Source: Paraburkholderia solisilvae
Lineage (GTDB): Bacteria; Pseudomonadota; Gammaproteobacteria; Burkholderiales; Burkholderiaceae
Direction of reading: 5' to 3'
Assembly: GCF_902859875.1 (NCBI RefSeq)
Contig: NZ_CADIKF010000013.1
Coordinates: 1-64,000 of the forward strand
DNA: 64,000 nucleotides
In this document: one piece after another, positions 44,981-54,666 of the stretch
Layout of the letters: each line of letters opens with the position of its first letter
Position numbering within the stretch: the stretch's first letter is position 1
Notes under the pieces: generated by a model
Told to the model about the DNA's origin: nothing
The model's input: only the letters and a program-made list of their open reading frames with translations
Database searches by the model: none
Program-made: the position numbers and the translations under genes

Positions 44981-47143
44981 ATGTCAGCATCCGCCCCCGA
45001 CCTCCACGCAGCCGGCACGCCGCCGGGCCGCCGCCAGATTTTCGTTACGTCCGCGCTGCCGTACGCGAACGGCCAGATCCATATCGGCCACCTGGTCGAA
45101 TACATTCAGACGGACATCTGGGTCCGCACGCTGCGCATGCATGGGCATGAGATCTACTACGTCGGCGCCGACGACACGCACGGCACGCCGATCATGCTGA
45201 AGGCGGAACAGGAAGGCATCACGCCGCAGCAGCTGATCGCGCGCGTCTGGCAGGAGCACACGCGCGACTTCAACCACTTCGGCATTTCGTTCGACCACTA
45301 CTACACGACCGATTCCGAAGAGAACCGCGTGCTGTCGGAGAAGATCTATGTCGCGCTGCGCGACGCCGGGCTGATCGACGCGCGCGAGATCGAACAGGCG
45401 TACGACCCGGTCAAGGAAATGTTTCTGCCGGACCGCTTCATCAAGGGCGAATGCCCGAAGTGCGGCGCGAAAGACCAGTACGGCGACAGTTGCGAAGTGT
45501 GCGGCTCGACCTACTCGCCGACCGACCTGATCAACCCGTACTCGGTCGTGTCGGGTGCGACGCCGGTGCGCAGAAAATCGACGCACTACTTCTTCCGCCT
45601 GTCCGATCCGCGCTGCGAGACCTTCCTGCGCGGCTGGGTCGGCGGGCTCGCGCAGCCGGAAGCGACCAACAAGATGCGCGAGTGGCTCGGCGCGAGCGGC
45701 GAAGCGAAACTCGCCGACTGGGATATCTCGCGCGACGCGCCGTACTTCGGCTTCGAAATTCCGGACGCGCCGGGCAAGTACTTCTACGTGTGGCTCGATG
45801 CGCCGGTCGGTTACTACGCGAGCTTCAAGAACCTGTGCGAGAAGCGCGGCATCGACTTCGATGCGTGGATTCGCAAGGGCTCGAGCGCCGAGCAGTACCA
45901 CTTTATCGGCAAGGACATCCTGTACTTTCATACGCTCTTCTGGCCCGCGATGCTCGAGTTCTCGGGCCACCGCACGCCGACCAATGTGTTTGCGCACGGC
46001 TTCCTGACGGTCGACGGCGCGAAGATGTCGAAGTCGCGCGGCACGTTCATCACCGCGAACAGCTACATCGAAGCGGGCATGAACCCCGAGTGGCTGCGCT
46101 ACTACTTCGCGGCGAAGCTGAACGGCACGATGGAAGACATCGACCTGAATCTCGACGACTTCCAGGCGCGCGTGAACAGCGATCTGGTCGGCAAGTACGT
46201 GAATATCGCGAGCCGCGCGGCGGGCTTCCTGCTCAAGCGCTTCGACGGCCGCGTGCAGGACAGCGCAATGCATCATCCGCTGCTCGGCGCATTGCGCACG
46301 GCGCTGCCGCAGATCGCCGCGCACTACGAGTCACGCGACTACGGCCGCGCGTTGCGCCAGACCATGGAACTCGCCGATGCGGTGAACGGCTACGTCGATA
46401 CCGCGAAGCCGTGGGATCAGGCGAAAGACCCGGCCAACAGTGTCGCGCTGCACGAGACGTGCAGCGTCAGCCTCGAGGCGTTCCGGCTGCTGTCGCTTGC
46501 GTTGAAGCCGGTGCTGCCGAAGGTCGTCGAGGCGGCGGAAGCGTTCCTCGGCATCGAGCCGCTCGTGTGGGCGGATGCGCAGCGGCCGCTCGCGTCGGAT
46601 CGTCCGATCAATGCGTATAAACATCTGATGACGCGTGTCGACCCGAAGCAGATCGATGCGCTGCTCGAAGCGAACCGCGCGTCGCTGCAGCCGTCGGCCT
46701 CGGCTGACGGCGCAACGGCGACCGCGCAGGGCGCCGCAGGCAAAGCGGGCGAGGCCGCCAAAGCCGTTGCGAACGGCAAGGACGGCAAGGACGAGGAAGC
46801 GCCGATCATCTCGATCGACGACTTCGCGAAAATCGACCTGCGCATCGCGAAGATCGTCGACTGCAAGGCCGTCGAGGGCTCGGACAAGCTGCTGCAATTG
46901 ACGCTCGACGTCGGCGAGGAAAAGACGCGCAATGTGTTTTCGGGCATCAAGTCCGCGTACCGGCCGGAACAGCTGGTCGGCAAGCTGACCGTGATGGTCG
47001 CGAACCTCGCGCCGCGCAAGATGAAGTTCGGGCTGTCCGAAGGCATGGTGCTCGCGGCATCGGCGGCCGATGAAAAGGCCGAACCGGGCATTTACGTGCT
47101 CGAACCGGATAGCGGTGCGAAGCCGGGCATGCGGGTGAAGTGA
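44981..47143 (+). CDS. metG: Methionyl-tRNA synthetase
   Basis: A 720-residue class I synthetase charging tRNA-Met. The Rossmann core has the HIGH motif in [15 protein letters not shown] and KMSKS in [12 protein letters not shown]. The zinc knuckle has two CxxC pairs ([20 protein letters not shown]), and the anticodon-binding helical domain follows. After a flexible Ala/Gly/Lys linker (residues about 565-605) the C-terminal EMAP/Trbp111-like tRNA-binding domain runs to the end ([32 protein letters not shown]). This is the long dimeric form. A bidirectional terminator follows. Confidence 0.96.
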   Translation: MSASAPDLHAAGTPPGRRQIFVTSALPYANGQIHIGHLVEYIQTDIWVRTLRMHGHEIYYVGADDTHGTPIMLKAEQEGITPQQLIARVWQEHTRDFNHFGISFDHYYTTDSEENRVLSEKIYVALRDAGLIDAREIEQAYDPVKEMFLPDRFIKGECPKCGAKDQYGDSCEVCGSTYSPTDLINPYSVVSGATPVRRKSTHYFFRLSDPRCETFLRGWVGGLAQPEATNKMREWLGASGEAKLADWDISRDAPYFGFEIPDAPGKYFYVWLDAPVGYYASFKNLCEKRGIDFDAWIRKGSSAEQYHFIGKDILYFHTLFWPAMLEFSGHRTPTNVFAHGFLTVDGAKMSKSRGTFITANSYIEAGMNPEWLRYYFAAKLNGTMEDIDLNLDDFQARVNSDLVGKYVNIASRAAGFLLKRFDGRVQDSAMHHPLLGALRTALPQIAAHYESRDYGRALRQTMELADAVNGYVDTAKPWDQAKDPANSVALHETCSVSLEAFRLLSLALKPVLPKVVEAAEAFLGIEPLVWADAQRPLASDRPINAYKHLMTRVDPKQIDALLEANRASLQPSASADGATATAQGAAGKAGEAAKAVANGKDGKDEEAPIISIDDFAKIDLRIAKIVDCKAVEGSDKLLQLTLDVGEEKTRNVFSGIKSAYRPEQLVGKLTVMVANLAPRKMKFGLSEGMVLAASAADEKAEPGIYVLEPDSGAKPGMRVK

Positions 47144-47194
47144 TGCGACTCGGGGCGTAGAGCCGCCGCCCCGCCCAGGTCTACGCAGCGCTCG

Positions 47195-47234
47195 CGAAGC
47201 AGCGCATACGAAGCAGCGCATACGAAGCAGCGCA
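47195..47234. repeat. Three 14-bp tandem copies after metG
   Basis: CGAAGCAGCGCATA occurs at 47195-47208 and 47209-47222 exactly, with a third copy of its first twelve bases at 47223-47234. It lies between the metG stop and its terminator, so it is in the 3' UTR. Confidence 0.85.
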
Positions 47235-47240
47235 AAATCG

Positions 47241-47268
47241 AAAAAGCACGCTTGCGAGCGTGCTTTTT
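47241..47268. terminator. Bidirectional terminator between metG and tamB
   Basis: AAAAAGCACGC and GCGTGCTTTTT form an 11-bp stem with a 6-base loop, with A and T runs on the two sides, so both converging transcripts can end here. Confidence 0.9.
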
Positions 47269-47322
47269 CTTTGCCGGATCGAGAACCGTAATCGCCGAAC
47301 CGCGCGACCGCGGTTCGCGCGA

Positions 47323-50300
47323 TCACCACGGCCAGCGATCAAACCGCCGCGTATAAAGCAGATCCATCCCCTGGAACGTGCCGCCGTACGCGGCGACCGA
47401 CCAGTAACGCGTGAGGTTCAGCGTCGCCTTGATCGCGTTGCTCGCCGACTGCAAGCCCTGCTCATAGCCGACCACGAAACGCTCGTTGATCGCCTTCGAC
47501 ACCATCACGACCTGCGGGTCGGTCAGCCCGACTTCGCTGCGTCCGATCGAAAACTCGTCGAGCCCGAAGGTCTGCGCAATCCGCTTGCCGCTCGCGCTGC
47601 CGAGCAACGCGAGCGCGGTCGTCATCGTGCTCTGCTGGCCGAGGTTGTTGCCCTGGTCGGTGCCGTGGCCGAACAGCAGCCACGACAGCTTTTCGTTGTC
47701 CGGCACACTGGGCTCCGACACGAGCTTCGCGACCGGCGACTGGATCGTGCCGGTCACCTGCACGCCCGCCTCCACTTCCTGATTGCGGCGCATCGCCAGA
47801 ATATTGATGCCTGGGTTCGCGACCGGCCCGTTGAACGTGAAGTAGCCGTTCTCGATCGCCAGCTTGCGGCCGAACGCGGTGTAGCTCGAACCTTCGCTCA
47901 CGCGCACGTCGCCGACCGCGCGCAGCGGCTGGTTCGGCGCGGACAGCGCGGTGATCGTGCCGCGCAGCCCGACGTCGGCGCCCTGGCCGCGGAAGCGGAA
48001 ATCGTTGCCCAGGTTGATGGCGATATTCGCGCGCGGCGCAAACGCGCTCACCGGTTTGTTCGAGTTGCCGACTTGAGGCGGCTTGCCGCCGGACAGCGTC
48101 CCGTCCGGCCGCACGATCACGACGTCGTCGCCGAGGCTCGGCGCCGCCTGCTCCGGCATATCGAACAGCGCGTGTTCGATATCGAACTTGCCGTTGATCG
48201 CCAAGCCGCCCTGCTGGCCCGCGTTCGCGACGCTCGCACTGCCCGATACCGTCAACTGCCGCTCTGGCGATGCGAACAGCTCGAGCTGATCGGCGACGAT
48301 GCTCGCGGTCAGATCCGGCTCGGCATTGTCGAGGCGCACGCGGCCGGTCGCGCGCAGCGTGCCGGCGCCGCCATGGAACTCGACCTGCTGGAAGTCGACG
48401 AGGTTCTCCGACAGCGCGATGCGCACGACGCCGTCCTTCAGTTGCACGCCGAGGTCGACGGCGGTCGCCGACAAGCCGTCACCGACCAGCGAGCCCGACA
48501 GGTTCGGCTTCGCGACCGTGCCGCCGAGCGCGAGGCGCAGCGCGAGGTGGCCGTCGAGCACGTAGCTCGGGCCCAGCAGACCGCCGGTGGTTTTCAGCGA
48601 CGGCACATTCGCGTCGATCCTGCCGGTGAGCGGCGCCTCTTCATCGAGCGTCAGCGTGCCGTCGCGCACCGCGAGCGCGGTGTGCGCGTCGGCGTCGATC
48701 ACGCCGACGCGGCTCGCCTGCGCATGCACGGTCGCGTTCACGTGGTTGCCGGCCGCGAAGTCGACGCGCGCCGAGATATCGGTGACACCAAGCGACGCGA
48801 AGCCGCGGCCGACTTCGACGGTCACATCGCCGCTGCGGCGTTTCAGCTGGATATGGCCGCTCGATGTGTCGCCGAGCGTGAAGTCCCAATCGCCGTCGAA
48901 CACCAGATCGGTCTTCGTGAGCGGCGCCGTGCCGGTGAATTCCTGCCGCAACTGCTGCAGGCGCGTCACCGAAATATTGGTCAGCATGCCGGCCGAATGC
49001 ACGCGCCCGTGGTCGTACGACAGCGACTTCAGGTCGAGCAGTGCGCCTTCGAGCGTGATGCGCGTCGCGCCGAGCGTGAGACGCTGCGGGCCGGCGCTCA
49101 CCGTCAGCGGCGATTCCATGTTCAGTGCGGGCGTGCCGCGGTTTTGCAGACGCGTGACGGTGCCGTCCCAGTGCGTGCCGTCGCGGGCGTCGGTGAGACG
49201 GCCGTTGGCCGCCAGCGCGAGATCGAGCGGCCGGTCGCGCACCGAGCCGGACGCGGACGCTTCGAGCGTATGGTTCGCGCGCGTGCCGGAGAGATGCGCG
49301 GTGAGCGTCTTCAGTTCGACGCCCGCGGCGCTCAGATTGCGTGCATCGGTGGTGAACACCATCGCGCCGTTCGCGCCGTCGCGCAATTCCGCATGGCCTT
49401 GCGCATGGCCCAGCCGGTTCTCGCCGAACACGACGCTGTCGGCCTTGTAGTCGAGCGTGACGTTCGGATGCACGAACGTGCCGGTGACGTCGCCGCTCGC
49501 GTCGACGAGGCCCGCGACGCCGAAGCCGAGCCGATCGAGCTGCGGCGCGTCGACCTGAAAGCGCAGGCGATCGCCGCGCCCGCCGAAACTGCCTTGCAGA
49601 TCGATCTGGTTGCCCGCCACCGATAGCGTCGCGTGGCTCGGCAGGAGACGCGAGCCGGCGAGCTGGATGGTGCCGCTGCCGGTCATCGGCAGGTTGTCGT
49701 AGACGCTGTCGCCGAGCTTGAATTCCGCCTTGGTCGTGAAGGTCGGCGCGAGCAGGCCGGATGCGGTGAGGGTGCCGTTGACGCGCGCCTCGATCTTGCG
49801 CGCGGGTTGCGCGGATTTCGCAGGCGCGGTGGCCGTGGTGGGCCTGGTAGGCGCGGCGGTCTTGTTAGGCGCGGCGGATGTGCTGGTGTTGCTGGTGTTG
49901 CTGGTGTTGCTGGTGTTGCTGGTGTTGCTGGTGTTGCTGGTGTTGCTGGTGTTGCTGGTGTTGCTGGTGTTGCTGGTGTTGCTGGTGTTGCCGGTGTTGC
50001 CGGTGTTGCCGGGTTTGCGTTTGCTGCTGCGGTTGTTACTGCCGCCGCCGGCAGCCGCGGTGGATTTCGCGGGCGGCGCGACCACCATCGACGTCAGCGA
50101 CAGCGGATCGAAGTCGGTCAACGTCGCCTTCAGATTGTACGTCGAGCTCGCGTCGTTCTTGATCGCGCCGGACAGATCGATGCGGCCCTTGCCCGACGTA
50201 AGCCGCACGTCGTTGAAGCTGGTGCGCGCCGGGTCGAGCGTGACCTTGCCCTGCACACGCAACGCCGCTTGCGGATCGGCGAGATCGAGCGTCACGGTGC

Positions 50301-52041
50301 GGATGTCGTCGTTCAGGCGGATCGCGATCGGACCCGCGAACTGCGTCGGCCGCACGGTCGCCTGGAGCGCGTTCAGATCCAGCTTCGCCACTTTCAGGTC
50401 GAAGCGGCCGCGCTTGCCGGCAAGTTCACCGTCGCCGGTCAGCGTCGCATTCTTCACGAGGCGCACATTCAGATTCGAGATGCGTTGCGCTTGCGCATCG
50501 AGACGCACATCGGCGCGCGCGTCGATGAGCGGCAGCAGGTGCTGGTCGATCGCGCCGGGCTTCGCGTTGACGATCGAGACCGAGCCGGTCACTGCGAAGC
50601 CGCGCGGGCGCGCGGCGGGGTTGGCGGGAGAGGGGGCAGCGCTGGCCGCACCTTGTGTGCTCGCGGCGCTGACCGCGCTTGCTGCGGTGACCGCGCCACC
50701 GGCGGTCGATGCGCCTGCCATACGCTTCGCGCTCGCTGGCTTGGCGGTGCCTGCTGCGCCTGCGGTGCTTGCGGCTCTTGTAGAGCCTGTGGTGCTTGCG
50801 GTGCCTGTTGTGCCTGCGGCGCTTGCGACACTTGAGGCACTTGAGGCGCTTGCGGCACTCGCCGCCCGCACCGCACCGCCCGCACGCACAGCCTTCGATC
50901 CGCCGGTCGCACGCGAAGTACCGACACCGCTCGCCGCCGCCCCGCTCGCGCCTTGCGCAACCTGTCCCGCCTCCGCCGCGCGAGCGTCCTGCGCGGCCTC
51001 TCCCGCCGGCCGCAAATCCGCGCGCACCGCGAGATCCGCCGCCGGCGCGCCAGGCGCAAACGCCTGTGGATTCACATGATCGAACGTCAGCGTCGCGCGC
51101 TGCAGCGGCACATCGGCGAACGGCGTCGCCTCGACGCGCGCGTGACCGTCGAGCTTCATCCCGCTCGCGTCGAGCTCCGCGACGAGCGTCTCGAGCGTGC
51201 CGGACACATGCCCGCTCACCTGCACCGCCTCGTCGTTGACCTTGCCCGAGTAGCCGGCCTCGCCGGTCAGCGCAAACGGCCGCACGCCGTCGAGCCGCGC
51301 GGACGCGGTGAGCGCACCGAACGGCGTATCGAGCCGCTCGACCGACGCTTCGTGATGCCGCCCGTCGCTGCGGCCATGAAACAGCAGCCGCGCGTATTCG
51401 CTGGTCGAGGCCCCCTCATGCAGCAGTAGCTTGTCGACACGCACGTCGCGCAAGTCCACCTGCATCGGCAACTGCAAGTCCTGCGGCAAGGTCAGCGGAC
51501 TCGACGGCTCGGTGGACGGCGCGATCCGCGCGTCGATCGTGCCGACATGCAGATAATCGAGCACGAACTTCCACGGCCGGCCGGACAGCCTCCATTTGCC
51601 CGACGCGCGATCGACGCGAATCTCGGTGCCGCTGCCGTCGAGGCTGCGCCACTGCACATTCGCAAGACGCACCCCGCTCGCGAGCGTGCCGCCTTCGAGC
51701 GTGCCCGACAACCGCCCGCCGAGCAGCCTGACCGCCGCCTGCCACGCGTACGCAGTGCCCCGCTCGGTGACGACAACGCCGTACAGCGCGCCCGCAAGCA
51801 GAGCAACGAGCAGCGCCGGCACGACGGTCGCCCACACGAGCGCGTGCCATAGCCGCCCGCGCCTGCGCGGTGACGGCGGCGTATCGCCGCCACCCGCCCC
51901 GCCGCCGGCACCACCTGCACCGCCCGCACCGCCCGCACCGCGACCCGCGCCGCCGAAGCCAGCGGCATCACCGGAATCGCCGGGCGGCAATCCATCGCCC
52001 GGGCGATCCGATGACAGGTTGGCGAGACGGTCGTGGGTCAT
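47323..52041 (-). CDS. tamB: Translocation and assembly module subunit TamB, with Ser-Asn-Thr minisatellite
   Basis: A 1572-residue inner-membrane-anchored protein spanning the periplasm as a long beta-taco groove, working with TamA in outer-membrane protein insertion and phospholipid transport. A Gly/Ala-rich lead precedes one membrane helix (VVPALLVALLAGALYGVVV, about residues 70-90). The AsmA/DUF490-type strands then run to the C-terminal domain with LSWLLFGHGTD and LNLTRYWSVAAYGG. Residues about 676-720 consist of repeated Asn-Thr-Ser units. Another Ala/Ser/Thr-rich stretch lies near residues 385-470; both are inserts in linker-like positions. MTHDRLANLS at 52041 lies 29 bases after the tamA stop. 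Confidence 0.93.
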   Translation of the reverse strand: MTHDRLANLSSDRPGDGLPPGDSGDAAGFGGAGRGAGGAGGAGGAGGGAGGGDTPPSPRRRGRLWHALVWATVVPALLVALLAGALYGVVVTERGTAYAWQAAVRLLGGRLSGTLEGGTLASGVRLANVQWRSLDGSGTEIRVDRASGKWRLSGRPWKFVLDYLHVGTIDARIAPSTEPSSPLTLPQDLQLPMQVDLRDVRVDKLLLHEGASTSEYARLLFHGRSDGRHHEASVERLDTPFGALTASARLDGVRPFALTGEAGYSGKVNDEAVQVSGHVSGTLETLVAELDASGMKLDGHARVEATPFADVPLQRATLTFDHVNPQAFAPGAPAADLAVRADLRPAGEAAQDARAAEAGQVAQGASGAAASGVGTSRATGGSKAVRAGGAVRAASAASASSASSVASAAGTTGTASTTGSTRAASTAGAAGTAKPASAKRMAGASTAGGAVTAASAVSAASTQGAASAAPSPANPAARPRGFAVTGSVSIVNAKPGAIDQHLLPLIDARADVRLDAQAQRISNLNVRLVKNATLTGDGELAGKRGRFDLKVAKLDLNALQATVRPTQFAGPIAIRLNDDIRTVTLDLADPQAALRVQGKVTLDPARTSFNDVRLTSGKGRIDLSGAIKNDASSTYNLKATLTDFDPLSLTSMVVAPPAKSTAAAGGGSNNRSSKRKPGNTGNTGNTSNTSNTSNTSNTSNTSNTSNTSNTSNTSNTSNTSTSAAPNKTAAPTRPTTATAPAKSAQPARKIEARVNGTLTASGLLAPTFTTKAEFKLGDSVYDNLPMTGSGTIQLAGSRLLPSHATLSVAGNQIDLQGSFGGRGDRLRFQVDAPQLDRLGFGVAGLVDASGDVTGTFVHPNVTLDYKADSVVFGENRLGHAQGHAELRDGANGAMVFTTDARNLSAAGVELKTLTAHLSGTRANHTLEASASGSVRDRPLDLALAANGRLTDARDGTHWDGTVTRLQNRGTPALNMESPLTVSAGPQRLTLGATRITLEGALLDLKSLSYDHGRVHSAGMLTNISVTRLQQLRQEFTGTAPLTKTDLVFDGDWDFTLGDTSSGHIQLKRRSGDVTVEVGRGFASLGVTDISARVDFAAGNHVNATVHAQASRVGVIDADAHTALAVRDGTLTLDEEAPLTGRIDANVPSLKTTGGLLGPSYVLDGHLALRLALGGTVAKPNLSGSLVGDGLSATAVDLGVQLKDGVVRIALSENLVDFQQVEFHGGAGTLRATGRVRLDNAEPDLTASIVADQLELFASPERQLTVSGSASVANAGQQGGLAINGKFDIEHALFDMPEQAAPSLGDDVVIVRPDGTLSGGKPPQVGNSNKPVSAFAPRANIAINLGNDFRFRGQGADVGLRGTITALSAPNQPLRAVGDVRVSEGSSYTAFGRKLAIENGYFTFNGPVANPGINILAMRRNQEVEAGVQVTGTIQSPVAKLVSEPSVPDNEKLSWLLFGHGTDQGNNLGQQSTMTTALALLGSASGKRIAQTFGLDEFSIGRSEVGLTDPQVVMVSKAINERFVVGYEQGLQSASNAIKATLNLTRYWSVAAYGGTFQGMDLLYTRRFDRWPW
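49882..50016. repeat. In-frame 9-bp minisatellite inside tamB
   Basis: Twelve perfect copies of GCTGGTGTT (49882-49989) are followed by two GCCGGTGTT copies and a degenerate GCCGGGTTT. On the coding strand each unit is AAC-ACC-AGC (Asn-Thr-Ser) or AAC-ACC-GGC (Asn-Thr-Gly). Because the unit is a multiple of three, slippage would change the linker length without shifting the frame. Confidence 0.97.
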
Positions 52042-52070
52042 GCGTCGGGTGCAGTCGATGTCAAGGTTGA

Positions 52071-53930
52071 TCAGAACGCAATGCCGAGCGTCAGATACGG
52101 ACGCACGCTGCGCTCGCGAATGCCATACGCGAGGTCGATATTCACCGGCCCGACGGGGCTGCGCCAGCGCGCGCCGAAACCGACGCCGGGGAAAAACACC
52201 TTCTCGTGCCAGTTGTCGGTCGCGGTGCCGATATCGAAGAATGCCGCGGCGCCCCAGTCGTGCGTGAACCAGTGCTGGTATTCGGAGCTGCCTGTCACCA
52301 GGTATTTGGTCGGCAGCACCGAGCCGCCGACGTTGTTGCCGATGCTCTGGAACGCATAGCCGCGCACCGAGTTCGAGCCGCCCGCGCGGAACAGCAGCGA
52401 AGCCGGCACGCCGCTCGACGGCCCGCTCGTAAACACGCCGCCGAACTCCGCGCGAAACAGCACGAGATCGCGCTGGCCGACCGGGAAGTATTGCTGGCCG
52501 CGCGCGTAGCCGCGGATAAACGTCTGGTCGGCCGCGCCTTTCACCGCGAAGCCCGCCTCCGCGTGAATCACGTTGCCGGAGCGCGGGAACAGGGGGTCGT
52601 CGGTATTGCGGCGGGTCCACGACCAGCCGGGCACGAGCGCGCGGGCGCTGGATGGCGGCGCGGTGTTCTGGTCCAGCCGGTCGTAGTAGTACAGCAGCGA
52701 GTACGAGTAATCGATGTACTGCGACGTGCGGGTGCGCTGCACGCCCGCGCGCAAGCTGTAGATGCGCGTGTCGGACACGTCGGTGGTGGTGTACGACGCC
52801 AGCGCGCTGTTGGTCCAGCCGCGCTCGCCGGGTTGCATCGACAGCTGGATCTGCCCGTATTGCTGGATCTGGTCGAGCCGGCCGGACACCGTGAACGGCC
52901 ATGCGGCGCCGAACGTATCGAGATACGTGTACGAGCCCTGCACGTGCGCGCCGGTATCGGTCGCATAGCCGACGCCGCCGCGCACGCTGTTGTACGGATA
53001 CTCGCTGACCTTCACATGCATTGGCGTATCGAGCGGTTTGGCGGGATCGTTGTCGACGTCGATCGCAACGCTCGCGTAGTACGGCGTGTTCTGCAACTGA
53101 CGCTGCAGTTCGGTCACGCGCTGCACGCTGTAGATTTCGCCCGGCTTGATCGGGTTCACGTGGTCGATGATGCTTTCCGGGTAACGCCGCGTGCCCGATA
53201 CGTCGAGCTTGCCGAGCGTGAAGGTCGGGCCGCTGTCGAAAGTCACCGACAGCTTTGCTTCGTGCGTCTGAGGATCGATGCGCGCCTCGGACTGAGCGAT
53301 TTTCGCGCCCACGTAGCGGCGCGCCTGCAGCGCCTTGAGCGACGCGTTCTTGGCGCCGTCCCAGCCCGACTGCGTGAACGGATCGCCCTCATGCAGCGAG
53401 AAGGCAAAGCGCGTCGCGTTTTCCTGCGCGGGGTCCTCGGTTTCGACCGGACCTTGAAACGACAGCCTGATGGATGTGATTTTCGTCAGCGCACCGGGGT
53501 CGACGTGCACCGCGACCTGACGCTTGCCGTCCACGGTGCGCACATCGGTGCGCACGACCGGCGAGAAGTAGCCTTGCGTCGCGACAAGGTCGCGCACCTG
53601 TTGCGGCGTCGCGGTGACGAGAAAATCGAATTGCTCGCTGCTGATGTCGTCGCGCTTCGCGAAGCGGGCGAGATCGAGATGCTCCTCGAGCAGCTTGCGC
53701 AGCGAACGCGGCGTCGCGTCGATGTTGACCTCATACGCGGCGCGCTTCTTCGCCGCGTGCGCAGGCGGTGCGCCGGCCACCGCGAACAACAGCGCGGCGA
53801 AGATCGCCCAGGCGAGCCATGCGCGCGCACGCCGCGCGGCGGACGGCGGCCACGCGACGCGAAGCGGCTTCGAGACGGCGTTGCGCCGCCCGCGCCGCGC
53901 TTGCGACGGTTCGATTGACCACCCCGCCAA
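52071..53930 (-). CDS. tamA: Translocation and assembly module subunit TamA (Omp85 family)
   Basis: A 619-residue outer-membrane protein. After a signal sequence (ARAWLAWAIFAALLFAVAGAPPAHAA) come POTRA-type domains (EVNIDATPRSLRKLLEEHL, FTLGKLDVSGTRRYPESII) and a 16-strand Omp85 barrel with the conserved LLFRAGGSNSVRGY loop. The protein ends LTLGIAF with terminal Phe. The start appears to be TTG at 53930, because a GGAGG lies at the ideal six bases before it and no ATG or GTG occurs in frame before the signal peptide. The N-region ahead of the hydrophobic core is long and Arg-rich. tamB follows on the same strand after 29 bases. Confidence 0.92.
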   Translation of the reverse strand: MAGWSIEPSQARRGRRNAVSKPLRVAWPPSAARRARAWLAWAIFAALLFAVAGAPPAHAAKKRAAYEVNIDATPRSLRKLLEEHLDLARFAKRDDISSEQFDFLVTATPQQVRDLVATQGYFSPVVRTDVRTVDGKRQVAVHVDPGALTKITSIRLSFQGPVETEDPAQENATRFAFSLHEGDPFTQSGWDGAKNASLKALQARRYVGAKIAQSEARIDPQTHEAKLSVTFDSGPTFTLGKLDVSGTRRYPESIIDHVNPIKPGEIYSVQRVTELQRQLQNTPYYASVAIDVDNDPAKPLDTPMHVKVSEYPYNSVRGGVGYATDTGAHVQGSYTYLDTFGAAWPFTVSGRLDQIQQYGQIQLSMQPGERGWTNSALASYTTTDVSDTRIYSLRAGVQRTRTSQYIDYSYSLLYYYDRLDQNTAPPSSARALVPGWSWTRRNTDDPLFPRSGNVIHAEAGFAVKGAADQTFIRGYARGQQYFPVGQRDLVLFRAEFGGVFTSGPSSGVPASLLFRAGGSNSVRGYAFQSIGNNVGGSVLPTKYLVTGSSEYQHWFTHDWGAAAFFDIGTATDNWHEKVFFPGVGFGARWRSPVGPVNIDLAYGIRERSVRPYLTLGIAF

Positions 53931-54478
53931 ACACGACCTCCGGCATTTGTTGACAGTTTCTTACGGTTGGCCAGTCCACGGCGGGACTGAAGCTCGTTAT
54001 TTGACCACATCGGCGCAGCCGCGCATCCCGAATTGCGGTGCGCGGCGCGAGATGCGGAACCCGCGCGCGCGAGCGGAGCCGGCGCCCGCCTTGGACGGCG
54101 CCAGTGCACCGATGTTCCGTTGACCTGTCGCTCACCTGTCGCTTACCTGCCACTCAGGTGCGGCTCACGTGCGGCTACGCTTGCCGTCCGCTTGCTGCTC
54201 ACTTGCCGCTCGCCTGCGGCCCCGCTTGCCGCCCGATTGCCGCCCGCTTGCCGCTTGATTGCCGCCCACCTGCCCCCGCTTGCCGCAGATCGCCCCCGCT
54301 TTGAACACTCCCTTGAAACCCCGCTCAAACCCGCTTGACGCCCGCACTGCGCACCGCCACGGGCGCTGTACGCGCCTTTCTTCGCAGAATCGCTTGCGGC
54401 CCGCCCGCTTGCGCTAAAATTACGTGCGATTCGAATGGCCGCCCAGGCGGCGCCCCCTCCCATCACGGACCTCGAGCC
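53931..54478. repeat. Gap between tamA and DUF3460 with 11-bp CTTGCCGCC repeats
   Basis: About 550 bases with no gene. From roughly 54121 to 54295 the sequence is made of 10-11 base units, the clearest being CGCTTGCCGTC, CGCTTGCTGCT, CACTTGCCGCT, CGATTGCCGCC, CGCTTGCCGCT and TGATTGCCGCC. Open frames on both strands through it give repetitive Cys/Arg/Ala or Gly/Lys/Arg peptides and are rejected. GCTAAAAT at 54413-54420 is the probable -10 element for the following operon. Confidence 0.7.
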
Positions 54479-54664
54479 ATGTATCAGTCGGATATCACGC
54501 AGTTCCTGAATCAGCTGAAAGCCCAGAAGCCCCAACTCGAAGAAGAACAGCGCCGCGGCCGCTCACTGCTGTGGGACAAGCAGCCTATCAATCTCGAAGA
54601 ACGCGCGGACCAGCAATCGTCGCGCGTCGAGCAGACGCCGTACGTCTACTACCAGAACTTCTGA
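54479..54664 (+). CDS. DUF3460 family small protein
   Basis: A 61-residue protein, MYQSDITQFLNQLKAQKPQL to PYVYYQNF, containing GRSLLWDKQPINL. The short length, the ending in a Tyr-rich YVYYQNF and the position before scpA fit the small DUF3460 family found in Burkholderiales. No signal peptide; function unknown. Its stop is two bases before the GTG start of scpA, so translation of the two is probably coupled. Confidence 0.8.
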   Translation: MYQSDITQFLNQLKAQKPQLEEEQRRGRSLLWDKQPINLEERADQQSSRVEQTPYVYYQNF

Positions 54665-54666
54665 AC

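Noticed and set aside
47260..49626. A 788-codon rightward open frame antisense to tamB
   Set aside because: The product is Arg/Ala/His/Asp/Gln-rich with no domain. It mirrors a well-supported gene on the other strand, as expected from high GC at third positions.
49882..50016. Regular repeats in tamB considered as a CRISPR array
   Set aside because: The units are 9 bases with no spacers and are in frame with a coding gene; no cas genes are nearby.
53731..54153. Leftward frame with ATG at 54153 or near 53946 as an alternative tamA start
   Set aside because: It is in a different frame from the Omp85 protein and gives an Arg/Ala-rich product; the TTG with GGAGG fits tamA better.
54121..54330. 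Repetitive gap before DUF3460 considered as a CRISPR or REP cluster
   Set aside because: Units are degenerate 10-11 bases with no unique spacers, and no palindromic REP structure is visible.
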